DNA from: Oceanobacillus polygoni
Lineage (GTDB): Bacteria; Bacillota; Bacilli; Bacillales; Amphibacillaceae
Assembly (NCBI RefSeq): GCF_008304605.1
Contig: NZ_PIJY01000004.1
Span: forward strand, 124,001-188,000
Direction: 5' to 3'
DNA length: 64,000 nt
Below the pieces are notes generated by a model. The model was given only the letters and a program-made list of their open reading frames with translations. It was not told where the DNA came from and did not search any database. This document shows, one piece after another, positions 16,996-25,037 of the stretch. Numbering within the stretch: position 1 is the stretch's first letter; the number at the start of each line of letters is the position of its first letter. Both the position numbers and the translations under genes were made by a program.

Positions 16996-17471
16996 AGTTT
17001 CACTATAACTTTACAAGTGATGCGAGTGATATCTCAAATAAACAAAGAAAAGATGTTTCCTCGATTTTAGATATCACTGCAAAGCTTAGTATTTATATAA
17101 ATGACGACTGCTATTTTGATGAAGAAGAATTCCCCATTTTAGAATTCTATAAGTACCTTTATAAATGGAAGGAAAGAACAAATGATCTAAATGAAGTACA
17201 AGAGTTTCATTATTACACTCTTGAATATGACGAGTATGATGATGGAGCAATCTTATCTTTGATCCCCTTTGGAGGAGATAAGGCAAGATTGAAATCTATT
17301 TGGTCACAAGAAGACCTTTACAATGTATTTGATGTTTCATATATAAAAGATGAATTCATGGCTCTCGAAACTGCATTAAAAAAAGATATTGAAGAGTACT
17401 TTGAAATTAATCTAGAAAAATTTTTGAAACATATTCCTATGTACAAGGGAATTGACTCAGAAGACATGTAA
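16971..17471 (+). CDS. Putative immunity protein of the toxin
   Basis: 166 residues, strongly acidic, with no signal peptide or membrane segment, so cytoplasmic. The start lies inside the toxin gene (25-bp overlap), which implies tight coupling of the two products. Small acidic partners directly after basic secreted toxins are the usual form of immunity proteins. The sequence (FHYNFTSD near the start, EEFPILEFYKYLYKWK in the middle) resembles an uncharacterised domain family, but I cannot name it securely. It is followed at once by a terminator. It could instead be a chaperone for secretion. Confidence 0.55.
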   Translation: MDSISSQVKFHYNFTSDASDISNKQRKDVSSILDITAKLSIYINDDCYFDEEEFPILEFYKYLYKWKERTNDLNEVQEFHYYTLEYDEYDDGAILSLIPFGGDKARLKSIWSQEDLYNVFDVSYIKDEFMALETALKKDIEEYFEINLEKFLKHIPMYKGIDSEDM

Positions 17472-17477
17472 AGTATA

Positions 17478-17506
17478 AGTGGCTACTATAAAGTGGCCAC
17501 TCTTTT
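17478..17506 (+). terminator. Terminator of the toxin cassette operon
   Basis: Arms AGTGGC and GCCACT, followed by CTTTTT, lie 7 bp after the immunity gene stop. The cassette is thus a closed three-gene transcription unit. Confidence 0.75.
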
Positions 17507-17526
17507 TATATATTTAAAATGGAAAA

Positions 17527-18159
17527 ATGGGAATTGTCACACTCAGGCAAATCGCTAATTATAAACTGGAGCTTTTAAAAAAACGCTTCGGAGTCATGGG
17601 AGAACAACTCTATTGGCATGCATGGGGGATTGATCTAAGTCCTGTTTTTGGTGACTTTACAAAACAGGAGCAAAAAGGCTTTGGCCACGGAATTTCATTG
17701 CTCCGCGACTACACAAAGGAAGAGGTTGCTTACTGCATTCTTGATCTGTGTGAGGAAGTGTGCCGCAGAGCTCGTTCAGCAGGAAAATCAGGAAGAACCA
17801 TCCAGCTTAGTATTTCCTATTCAAAAGAAACAGCGGGTGGATTTTCTCGTTCTCGATCGATTGATATTCCTACCAACGTGACCATGGATATGTATGGAAT
17901 TTGTATGCAATTATTTCAGGAATTTTATGATGGAAAAAGCATGATTAGACATGTTTACGTTACATTAACGAAACTATTTGATCAGACTGATGTCCAGCTT
18001 GATTTATTCGAGGATCGCGCGAAGAAAAATAACATCGGATATGTGATGGATGCCATTCGTGATAAATATGGACCAACCGCTATCCTGCGCGCTTCTAGTT
18101 ATACAGATGCAGGGATTACGCTGGAGCGCAGTAAGAAGATTGGTGGGCATTATGCTTAA
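17527..18159 (+). pseudogene. Truncated uvrX 3' copy
   Basis: 210 codons matching the C-terminal half of UvrX at 13450-14700. The first ATG corresponds to an internal Met of the parent (HRMGIV) and has no RBS. Palm and finger domains with both metal-binding sites are absent, so it cannot polymerise DNA. The frame is intact and most differences from the parent are silent (about 3 residue changes, for example His to Gln in QLFHEF and Asn to Asp in ENRAKK). The copy was therefore part of a functional gene until recently. Confidence 0.9.
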
Positions 18160-18186
18160 GATACTTAGGGGGCAGATAATGTCTCC
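17527..18186 (+). repeat. Direct repeat copy 2: uvrX 3' end with native terminator
   Basis: Partner of the repeat at 14068-14727. Here the hairpin after the stop (AGGGGG...TCTCCT) is followed by seven T, so this copy retains the presumed original uvrX terminator and downstream chromosome. The first ~300 bp are nearly identical to copy 1; the differences cluster at 17841-18120. Confidence 0.9.
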
Positions 18187-18274
18187 TTTTTTTGTTAGAT
18201 ACTTACATTCTCCTTGAAACCTCTCCCCTTCCCTTTTCGTACGATAAGATATAGTAAATAATGGAGGTGAAGAC

Positions 18275-18874
18275 ATGGAATTATTTATATTATTTATAAG
18301 GATACTTTTTGTAGTAATTACTTTCGTATACAGTTACCATTTTATTCTTGCATTAGTCAAGATGAAGCAACGTATTATATTACCTACTTCCGAGAAAGAA
18401 TTAGCAATGATTAGAAAATACCCGGAAAAAATGATACATGCTCCCACCTATACAAAGCAAAAAAACGGAATTATTATGTATGCTCTATTTCTTAGTTACA
18501 TGATTATAATGTTCATCCTCGGAAGTTATTTTCTCGATTTTTATTGGACCTTATACTTACTATTCATCCTTCCAGTGTTCCACCTGTCGAACCTGCTAAA
18601 TATGTTTGCATTCACACAGGATGGCGTTCTATGTGGTGCACGCTTTGTGCCATGGAAGAAGATTAAATCATTTGAGTTTGTACGTATCGACATAAACCAT
18701 CGATATTATGGATTTTCCAAAGAAGTTAATGATCAATATGAATTGAAAATTAAGACACGTTCCGGAACCTTCAGTTGTATTGTTACTTCCAATGAAATGA
18801 AGGAGAGGTTAAGGTTTTTTTTAGATCAACAAAAAATAGCCGAATTGCATTTGGAAAAAGATATACTTTACTGA
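18275..18874 (+). CDS. Hypothetical membrane protein
   Basis: 199 residues with about three to four hydrophobic segments in the first 120 residues (LFILFIRILFVVITFVYSYH at the N terminus, then IIMYALFLSYMIIMFILGSY and a third). A soluble C-terminal part follows (FVPWKKIKSFEFVRID), of the type seen in small Bacillus membrane proteins with a PH-like tail. The RBS is GGAGGTG. It is a single gene closed by a strong terminator. I do not recognise the family, and no function can be given. Confidence 0.75.
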   Translation: MELFILFIRILFVVITFVYSYHFILALVKMKQRIILPTSEKELAMIRKYPEKMIHAPTYTKQKNGIIMYALFLSYMIIMFILGSYFLDFYWTLYLLFILPVFHLSNLLNMFAFTQDGVLCGARFVPWKKIKSFEFVRIDINHRYYGFSKEVNDQYELKIKTRSGTFSCIVTSNEMKERLRFFLDQQKIAELHLEKDILY

Positions 18875-18877
18875 TAT

Positions 18878-18916
18878 AACGCGGTATTGGGAAAACAGAG
18901 ATTCCAATACCGCGTT
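18878..18916 (+). terminator. Rho-independent terminator
   Basis: Perfect 13-bp arms AACGCGGTATTGG and CCAATACCGCGTT are followed by CTTTTCTTTT, directly after the membrane protein gene. Confidence 0.92.
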
Positions 18917-19042
18917 CTTTTCTTTTATTACAATGTATAAATAAATTCCTCTGGAACATGAACTTATCTCCCAAACGAAAAAAGAATATCCAAATTATTA
19001 CTGGTTAAACTAACGATGAATTCACTGGAAAGGAGCTTCTGC

Positions 19043-19228
19043 ATGGATCAACTAACACAAACCGAATTAGAAAATTTACGAAAAATGATTGGTGAACACG
19101 GGATGATTGCAAACAAATTGGAATCATACGCAGCATCTGCCACAGAGCCAGAACTAAAAACGATTTTACAACGAGACGCACAAGCTGCAAGGCAGGCACA
19201 GCAACAGCTATTACCATTTCTACAGTAG
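19043..19228 (+). CDS. Spore coat protein, CotF N-terminal-like (YraE/YraG type)
   Basis: 61 residues, helical and rich in Gln and Ala. The start is ATG 19043, with AAAGGAG 7 nt upstream. It resembles the N-terminal half of CotF and the small B. subtilis coat proteins YraE/YraG (LTQTELENLRKMIGEHGMIA). The next gene, 11 bp downstream, resembles the C-terminal half. In B. subtilis CotF is one precursor cut into two; here the two halves are separate genes, as in the yra cluster. A mother-cell sigma factor promoter is expected but was not identified. Confidence 0.72.
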   Translation: MDQLTQTELENLRKMIGEHGMIANKLESYAASATEPELKTILQRDAQAARQAQQQLLPFLQ

Positions 19229-19239
19229 GAGGACATACG

Positions 19240-19494
19240 ATGCTACAAGATAAAGATATTGTGAATGATTATTTAAATGGATTAAATGCAAGTTTAAAAA
19301 GCTATGCAGGCTATATAAGTGAAGCAAACAATTCGCAACTCAGACAAACACTTGTAAGTTTACGTAATGGAGACGAATCACGTCAACGGACTGTTTATAG
19401 CTATGCATTACAGAATGGGCATTATAAACCAGCACAACCTGCTACACCTGAAGAAATCCAGCAAGTAAAAACGGAACTAAGCCCAGGTCAATAA
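19240..19494 (+). CDS. Spore coat protein, CotF C-terminal-like (YraD/YraF type)
   Basis: 84 residues with the coat F signature (DIVNDYLNGLNASLKSYAGY, then NSQLRQTLVSLRNGDES and a YxYALQNGHYKPA tail). It has a perfect AGGAGG site and starts 11 bp after the companion gene, so they are co-transcribed. It is a structural component of the spore coat, made in the mother cell. A hairpin terminator follows at 19547. Confidence 0.82.
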   Translation: MLQDKDIVNDYLNGLNASLKSYAGYISEANNSQLRQTLVSLRNGDESRQRTVYSYALQNGHYKPAQPATPEEIQQVKTELSPGQ

Positions 19495-19546
19495 CTACTT
19501 ATACATGAAATTTTCTCAAATCGCAAAATCCCCTCTCTTCAAGATG

Positions 19547-19575
19547 AAATCGGCAAATTATCAGTTTGCCGATTT
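19547..19575 (+). terminator. Terminator after the coat gene pair
   Basis: Perfect 11-bp arms AAATCGGCAAA and TTTGCCGATTT enclose a 7-nt loop and are followed by TGTTATTT. Confidence 0.82.
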
Positions 19576-19681
19576 TGTTATTTAGAATGGTTCATCCACC
19601 TTTAAACTCTTCCAGTGACAACCTCACGCTTTATATATATAATATTGATAAGATTACTATGAATTGAAGGAGACTTAAATC

Positions 19682-20566
19682 ATGAATATTGAAAACATCG
19701 AAGCCTTTGTGTTAGTGAATCACTTTGGCAGTATTAACAAAGCCTCCAAAGCACTATTCTTATCACAGCCATCCGTGACAGCACGCATCCAATCGTTGGA
19801 GCGGGAGTTAGATACGAAGCTGTTCGATCGGGTTGGCAGGCAGCTCGTGATCACAGAGCAAGCAAAGGATTTTCTTCCTTATGCAGAGCAAATTATTCAA
19901 TACTATAAAACTGGCAAAAAGCAACTAAAGGCAAAAGAATTATCTGACCAGTTAGTGATTGGGTGTACAGAACTCATATCAAATTACTTATTTCCGAAAG
20001 TTATACCCGCTTTTTCTAAAGAATATCCGAACGTGCAACTAAAACTGGTTACAGGATCAAGTGATACAATTCAAAATAAAGTATTGAATCGTGAAGTTGA
20101 TATTGGTTTTGTTCGGAATAGTTCTCACCCCCTTATTACATCTGAAAAAGTATTGGAAAGTCCAATCAACCTGTTTGTACAACCAGACCATCCTTTTGCA
20201 AGCTTAGATTCAATTAACATCGAAGCATTAGCAAAAGAACCAATTATCTTTTTTGAATGTGGATCATTAGATTGGTCTATGATACGGAATCTGTTTCAAA
20301 ACCTGAGTGTCAAACCTAGTATTCAATATGAAGTCGATAATATGGAAGCTGCAAAAGGCTTGATGGTAAGTGGAACGGGCATTGGTTTTCTGCCAGAAAT
20401 CAGTGTACGCAATGAACTAGCACGCCAAGAGCTAGTCCGTGTAAATTTACCTTTTGTATCAAATCTATCACTGAAAACAAACATGATTGTTTACACCGAA
20501 GAAACACCAAACTATTATACGGAATTACTAGAAATCGCTAAATTAGAAGGAAGCAAGAGAAACTGA
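19682..20566 (+). CDS. LysR-family transcriptional regulator
   Basis: 294 residues. The N-terminal helix-turn-helix (INKASKALFLSQPSVTARIQ) covers about 18-40 and the effector domain the rest. It lies upstream of, and in the same direction as, the ABC transporter/SDR/amidohydrolase operon, with a 250-bp gap that contains ATAAG/CTTAT half-sites next to a promoter. It is similar in type to the CysL/YtlI group by general appearance, but the ligand is unknown. It is the probable activator of the next operon. Confidence 0.88.
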   Translation: MNIENIEAFVLVNHFGSINKASKALFLSQPSVTARIQSLERELDTKLFDRVGRQLVITEQAKDFLPYAEQIIQYYKTGKKQLKAKELSDQLVIGCTELISNYLFPKVIPAFSKEYPNVQLKLVTGSSDTIQNKVLNREVDIGFVRNSSHPLITSEKVLESPINLFVQPDHPFASLDSINIEALAKEPIIFFECGSLDWSMIRNLFQNLSVKPSIQYEVDNMEAAKGLMVSGTGIGFLPEISVRNELARQELVRVNLPFVSNLSLKTNMIVYTEETPNYYTELLEIAKLEGSKRN

Positions 20567-20678
20567 AGCAGAATGTACATTCCAGATCTAGATTGAACCA
20601 AAAGAACAGTTTAGGCATATGATAAAAGCTGAGTTATCGATTCACGCCACCATCCACCTAATTATATAGAATCTTTCT

Positions 20679-20742
20679 ATAAGGGAGACCTTATTTTTCT
20701 ATAAGAAGGGTTATTGTTAGATTAAGTTGCGCGTGATATACT
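20679..20742 (+). promoter_or_regulatory. Promoter of the ABC transporter operon with LysR-type sites
   Basis: TTGTTA (20714-20719) and TATACT (20737-20742) are 17 bp apart. Immediately upstream, ATAAGG-N4-CCTTAT (20679-20694) and CTTAT-N6-ATAAG (20690-20705) overlap and give three half-sites on the activator side of the -35 box, as expected for a LysR regulator. Confidence 0.6.
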
Positions 20743-20816
20743 AATCGATAATCTCAAAACCAACTAAAACCCTAGGAATAATGGAAGTTGTTCTTTAAGC
20801 GGAGGGATGAAGTACG

Positions 20817-21599
20817 ATGATAAAGATCTCAAATATAAAAAAAAGCTTTAATAAGAGTGTAGTTTTAAAGGATATTAGTTTTCATGTGACAGATGGTGAG
20901 GTGGTAGCCATTATTGGCCCGTCCGGCTCTGGAAAGTCGACATTGCTCCGCTGTATCAATTTCTTGGAAAAACCGGATTCTGGAAAGATTGAAATTGGTG
21001 ATGTCACCGTTGATACAACGAAGACAACCAAATCAGAAATACAGAAACTGCGCATGCAAACGTCGATGGTGTTTCAACACTACAACCTTTTTAAAAATAA
21101 AACGGCTTTAGAAAATGTAACCCATTCATTAAGAGTCACAAAGAAATTAAACAAAAAGCAAGCGGACGAAATCGGACGAAATTTATTGGATCAAGTGGGG
21201 CTTTTAAGCAAAGCAGATAGCTACCCGATCTCCCTATCCGGAGGACAGCAGCAGCGAGTTGGCATTGCGAGGGCATTAGCGGTAGGTCCCAACGCCATTC
21301 TATTCGATGAACCTACTTCTTCACTGGATCCAGAATGGGTTGGTGAAGTACTGCGTGTCATATCCGGTATTGCTAATAAGGAGAAAACAATGATTATTGT
21401 AACCCACGAAATGAAGTTTGCCAGGGAAGTCGCAGATAAAGTCATTTTCATGGATGACGGTTTAATTGTAGAGCAAGGCACACCTGAAGCAGTTTTTGAT
21501 AACCCTCAAAATGAAAGAACAAAGAAATTTTTGCGGAATTATCAAAAACACTCCTCTGTGGAGATGGATAAAGAAAATGGCAAATTTGCTCTTCTATAA
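20817..21599 (+). CDS. Polar amino acid ABC transporter, ATP-binding protein
   Basis: 260 residues with all ABC ATPase motifs: Walker A GPSGSGKST near residue 38, Q-loop FQHYNLF, signature LSGGQQQR near residue 140, Walker B AILFDEP, and the switch His in VTHE. Length and sequence fit the GlnQ/TcyC subfamily that energises uptake of polar amino acids or cystine. The short C-terminal tail is extra. It is the first gene of a six-gene operon through 25031. The substrate is not determined; the glutaredoxin at the end hints at a sulfur compound, which is inference. Confidence 0.93.
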   Translation: MIKISNIKKSFNKSVVLKDISFHVTDGEVVAIIGPSGSGKSTLLRCINFLEKPDSGKIEIGDVTVDTTKTTKSEIQKLRMQTSMVFQHYNLFKNKTALENVTHSLRVTKKLNKKQADEIGRNLLDQVGLLSKADSYPISLSGGQQQRVGIARALAVGPNAILFDEPTSSLDPEWVGEVLRVISGIANKEKTMIIVTHEMKFAREVADKVIFMDDGLIVEQGTPEAVFDNPQNERTKKFLRNYQKHSSVEMDKENGKFALL

Positions 21600-21610
21600 C
21601 TACGAGAAAG

Positions 21611-22303
21611 ATGGCGGTGTCTTATATGAATTTTGATTTTGGATATATGATTGAAATTATTCCTGAGCTAATAAAATATGTTCCAGTTACCCTTTATATA
21701 ACAATCGTTTCCATGCTTTTTGCTATTATTATCGGAATCTTCCTTGCGTTGATTCTTGTTAACAGAGTCCCTATTTTGCTTCAATTATCGAAGGTGTATA
21801 TTTCCTTTTTTCGAGGAACACCACCTCTCGTACAGCTTTTAATCATTTATTTTGGATTGCCGCAACTAGTTCCAGCACTCAATTCCATTACAGCTGCAAC
21901 AGCCGCAATCATAGCTTTTAGCTTAAATGTTTCCGCATATCTTGCAGAAATCTTTCGAGCAGGATTGGACTCTGTTGATAAAGGGCAAGCTGAAGCTGCA
22001 TTAACGGTAGGCATGACGTACCCCCAAGCATTACGAGGGATTATCCTACCACAAGCCGCACGAAATGCTATTCCCGCAACTGGAAATACGTTTCTCGGTT
22101 TATTAAAAAATTCATCATTGGCATTTACGATTGGCGTAACAGAACTACTAGCACAAGGGAAGCTACTCGCAACAGCTACGCTTAATTTTTTTGAAGCTTA
22201 TTTAGCAGTTGCACTTATTTATTGGGGATTAACGATTATATATAGCTGGTTGCAAACCTGGTATGAAAACCACATTAGTAAACCATATGTAAGAGAAACT
22301 TAA
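21611..22303 (+). CDS. Polar amino acid ABC transporter permease
   Basis: 230 residues with about five membrane helices. The HisM/GlnP-type EAA loop that contacts the ATPase is present (EAALTVGMTYPQALRGIILP near residue 140), as is the family motif SFFRGTPPLVQLL near residue 68. The start at 21611 has only a weak RBS; ATG 21626 is an alternative. It lies 11 bp after the ATPase gene, and a single permease gene implies a homodimer. Confidence 0.92.
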   Translation: MAVSYMNFDFGYMIEIIPELIKYVPVTLYITIVSMLFAIIIGIFLALILVNRVPILLQLSKVYISFFRGTPPLVQLLIIYFGLPQLVPALNSITAATAAIIAFSLNVSAYLAEIFRAGLDSVDKGQAEAALTVGMTYPQALRGIILPQAARNAIPATGNTFLGLLKNSSLAFTIGVTELLAQGKLLATATLNFFEAYLAVALIYWGLTIIYSWLQTWYENHISKPYVRET

Positions 22304-22324
22304 GCCGTTGGAGGATAAATTAAA

Positions 22325-23116
22325 ATGAGAAAAAGAAATTGGTTGATTGTCATTCTTATGCTGCTCCTTTTAAGCGCATGCGGACAAAGCGCAACTAGTG
22401 GTACAGCAGAAGATGATAACGTCATAAAGATAGGCGCAACACCCGATGGGTATCCACAATATTACTATGAAAATAATGAACTAGAAGGCTTTAGCGTTGA
22501 TATGATAGAAGCTATTTTCGCTGAAATCGGATATGAGGTTGAATGGGTCGTTACCGACTGGACGGGTGTGCTCGCTTCCTTAGAAACCGGGAAAATTGAT
22601 ACAGTTGCCAACTTCGCACAAACACCAGAAAGAGAAGAAAAGTATTCCTTTACAGAAGCCTACTATTATTCCAGAGCTGCACTTGGAGTAGCAAAGGATA
22701 ACGACACCATACATTCTCTAGAGGATGTTAAAGGAAAGCAAGTTGGAAATGTAACAGGATCCAATTATCAAAATGTGTTAAAAGAGAACGATCCAAATGA
22801 TGAAATAGAAATCATTAATTATGAAACAGCGGATGTTATTCACCAGGACGTTGCATCAGGGAAAGTCGATGCATTTGTAACCGGAAGAGAGATCTTATTA
22901 GCACAAATAAAGGATAAAGGAATTCCATTACAAGTAGTCGGAGAAGCATTTGGAGAAAAGCTAGTCTCACTACCTTTTGCCAAGACAGAAGAAAATGAAG
23001 CACTTATTGCGGAAATCAATGAAGCAGTAGAAACATTAAGAGCAGATGGTACATTTCAAGATTTATCAATGGAATGGTTTGATGAGGATGTAACGATCAG
23101 TCAGGACGAACAATAA
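22325..23116 (+). CDS. ABC transporter substrate-binding lipoprotein
   Basis: 263 residues of the SBP_bac_3 family. The signal peptide ends in the lipobox LLSAC, with the lipidated Cys near residue 20. The mature start GATPDGYPQYYYENNELEGF followed by SVDMIEAIFAEIGYEVEWV is typical of polar amino acid receptors. It is extracellular and attached to the membrane, delivering the ligand to the permease at 21611. The ligand is unknown. Confidence 0.92.
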   Translation: MRKRNWLIVILMLLLLSACGQSATSGTAEDDNVIKIGATPDGYPQYYYENNELEGFSVDMIEAIFAEIGYEVEWVVTDWTGVLASLETGKIDTVANFAQTPEREEKYSFTEAYYYSRAALGVAKDNDTIHSLEDVKGKQVGNVTGSNYQNVLKENDPNDEIEIINYETADVIHQDVASGKVDAFVTGREILLAQIKDKGIPLQVVGEAFGEKLVSLPFAKTEENEALIAEINEAVETLRADGTFQDLSMEWFDEDVTISQDEQ

Positions 23117-23134
23117 TTACTTGGAGGATTTTGC

Positions 23135-23866
23135 ATGGGGAGAGTAAACGGTAAGGTAGCAATTGTAACAGGCGGGGCATCCGGCATGGGTGCCTCCCAC
23201 GTTGGAAAGCTCGTATCAGAAGGGGCAAAAGTAGTTTTCACTGATGTTGCCACCGAGGAAGGAAAAACATTGCAAGCTGAGCTTGGAGATAGTGTATTGT
23301 TTTTACAACACGATATAACAGATGCTTCACGTTGGGAGCAGGTCGTTAAAGAGGCAGAGAAAACATTTGGTCCAGTGACCATTCTAGTAAACAACGCTGG
23401 AATCAATTACAGCGAATATCTAGAAAACTTCCCTGAAGAAGCGTATCGAAAAGTTATTGATGTTAACCAAACAGCTGTTTTCTTGGGCATGAAGGCTGTT
23501 GTCCCTTCGATGAAAAAAGCGAAGCATGGATCCATTATAAATATTTCCTCAATTGGTGGTTTAAGAGGACGGACAGCTGGCATTGCTTATGGCGCTTCTA
23601 AATTCGCAGTGACTGGAATGACAAAGGTAGCGGCATTGGAATTAGGACAGTATCAAATCCGTGTCAATTCGATTCATCCAAGCTTAGTAAATACAGGCAT
23701 GTTTTCGGAGCAAGCTGGTGGAGCAGCAGTTGCAACGGATCGCCCATTGAACAGGGTATTAACAAAAGAAGAAGTATCCAATCTCGTTCTTTATCTTGCC
23801 TCTGATGAATCCAGTTACACAACTGGAGCAGAATGCGTCATCGATGGCGGTCTGACAGCACGATAA
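23135..23866 (+). CDS. SDR-family NAD(P)-dependent oxidoreductase
   Basis: 243 residues, a classical short-chain dehydrogenase. The cofactor loop TGGASGMGASH is at about residues 10-20 and NNAG near residue 87. Catalytic Ser, Tyr and Lys lie in SSIGG and YGASK near residues 137-155. It reduces a ketone or oxidises a secondary alcohol with NAD(P). It sits between the transporter genes and an amidohydrolase, 18 bp after the binding-protein gene, which suggests that it acts on the imported compound or its product. Confidence 0.9.
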   Translation: MGRVNGKVAIVTGGASGMGASHVGKLVSEGAKVVFTDVATEEGKTLQAELGDSVLFLQHDITDASRWEQVVKEAEKTFGPVTILVNNAGINYSEYLENFPEEAYRKVIDVNQTAVFLGMKAVVPSMKKAKHGSIINISSIGGLRGRTAGIAYGASKFAVTGMTKVAALELGQYQIRVNSIHPSLVNTGMFSEQAGGAAVATDRPLNRVLTKEEVSNLVLYLASDESSYTTGAECVIDGGLTAR

Positions 23867-23885
23867 GAAAGGAAGATACAAGCCT

Positions 23886-24728
23886 ATGATTATTGATTTT
23901 AAAATGAAAGCACCTATCCCGAAATGGGAACCAATGTTTGAAAATGGAAAGACAGCACTACACGGGGTTTTTAATCAATTGGAAAATCTTACGCCAACAA
24001 AGGCAACCACTGTATCAGATGTACTAGTGGAGATGAATACGCAAGGCATTACCTCTTCGGTGATTCTCGGAAGAAATAATGAACAAGGAAGCTCGAATGA
24101 AGAATTGCAAGCTTTCTTAGCGAGTCGTGAAGGGGAACGCTTCTTTGGCTTTATCGGTATTGAAGATATGACGGTGGATGAAGCTGTAGCAACCATTCAT
24201 CAATATGGGAAGACCGGTGCTTTTCACGGGGTAGCAGCCATCCCATCAAAGATTAAACCATTAACCCCGATTGGAGATCCTAGCTTAGATCCAATTTTTG
24301 AAACCTGTTTAGAATACGATTTCCCTTTTTGTATGACGTTGAGCTTGCTCATCTCACTAACAAGTGAATCACCTGATTATGATTACATTCATCCAAAGCA
24401 GCTCATACGTGTAGCACAGAAATACCCTGACTTAAAAATCATTATCTCGCATGCGGCATGGCCATTTGTTCAAGAAGCAATCGCAGTTGCGACACATTTT
24501 CCGAACATTTATTTATGCCCAGATTTTTACCTTACCTTCCCTGGTGGCAATCAATACATAGAAGCTGCAAAAACGGGATTAGCAAATCAGCTTTTATTTG
24601 CTAGCTGCTATCCAAATGTTCCATATGATTATGCAATCGAACATTATCAGAGCTATGAATTAGATTCTGAGATTTCAAGTAAAATTTTCTATGAAAATGC
24701 AAAGCGTTTATTAAAAATCGAGAATTAA
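23886..24728 (+). CDS. Amidohydrolase-2 family protein, atypical metal site
   Basis: 280 residues with the TIM-barrel arrangement of amidohydrolase-2 proteins (isomerases, decarboxylases and lactonases). A C-terminal strand carries IIISHAAWPFVQEAIAVA (His near residue 196) and the NAKRLLKI ending is typical. The usual N-terminal Asp-x-His or His-x-His metal ligands are missing: the protein begins MIIDFKMKAPIPKWEP. It may bind metal differently or not at all. It lies 19 bp after the SDR gene, so they share one transcript. Confidence 0.78.
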   Translation: MIIDFKMKAPIPKWEPMFENGKTALHGVFNQLENLTPTKATTVSDVLVEMNTQGITSSVILGRNNEQGSSNEELQAFLASREGERFFGFIGIEDMTVDEAVATIHQYGKTGAFHGVAAIPSKIKPLTPIGDPSLDPIFETCLEYDFPFCMTLSLLISLTSESPDYDYIHPKQLIRVAQKYPDLKIIISHAAWPFVQEAIAVATHFPNIYLCPDFYLTFPGGNQYIEAAKTGLANQLLFASCYPNVPYDYAIEHYQSYELDSEISSKIFYENAKRLLKIEN

Positions 24729-24770
24729 TATATATATATAAATCCAGCAAGAGAAAGGGAGTATTAGAAA

Positions 24771-25031
24771 ATGGCAAATGAAGCTTTAAACGTAGTCGTT
24801 TGGTCCAAACAAGGTTGTAGTTACTGTGGAGAGGTGAAGCAATATTTAGATGAAAAAGGAATTGCATACAAGGATATTGATGTAACTGATTATGATGATA
24901 GACGAGACATTCTAGATGCAAAATACGGCGTCCGTCATGTACCTGTAGTAGAAATTGGCCAAGGAAATCAGTATGAAGCAATCACGGAACTAGGTGTGAA
25001 TCATATTGAAGCAGCTTTGAAAAATAGATAA
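24771..25031 (+). CDS. Glutaredoxin-family protein
   Basis: 86 residues with a thioredoxin fold. The active site CSYC is at about residues 16-19 and the cis-Pro loop RHVPVVEIG near residue 55. It would reduce disulfides or mixed thiols in the cytoplasm. The RBS is AAAGGGAG. It follows the amidohydrolase gene by 42 bp and precedes a terminator, so it is probably the last gene of the operon. This context is unusual for a glutaredoxin and suggests a sulfur-containing substrate. Confidence 0.85.
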   Translation: MANEALNVVVWSKQGCSYCGEVKQYLDEKGIAYKDIDVTDYDDRRDILDAKYGVRHVPVVEIGQGNQYEAITELGVNHIEAALKNR

Positions 25032-25037
25032 GAGACG

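Larger units (their letters stand above)
14728..17526 (+). mobile_element. Recombination-inserted toxin cassette
   Basis: About 2.8 kb of clearly more AT-rich DNA than uvrX, lying exactly between two direct copies of the uvrX 3' end. It carries the subtilase, the SAR2788-like toxin and the putative immunity gene. No transposase, integrase or terminal inverted repeat is visible. The structure is what a single crossover of a circular or tandem donor carrying a uvrX 3' fragment would leave: intact uvrX, cargo, then truncated uvrX. The segment 14728-14906 holds a truncated ORF, and 14907-15160 is AT-rich and non-coding. Confidence 0.65.

Noticed and set aside
14728-17526. Insertion sequence or integron cassette
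   Set aside because: There is no transposase, integrase, terminal inverted repeats or attC-like fold; the flanks are long homologous gene copies, which point to homologous recombination.
17527-18159. The 210-codon frame as a functional small polymerase gene
   Set aside because: Its ATG equals an internal Met of UvrX, there is no RBS, and the catalytic palm is missing.
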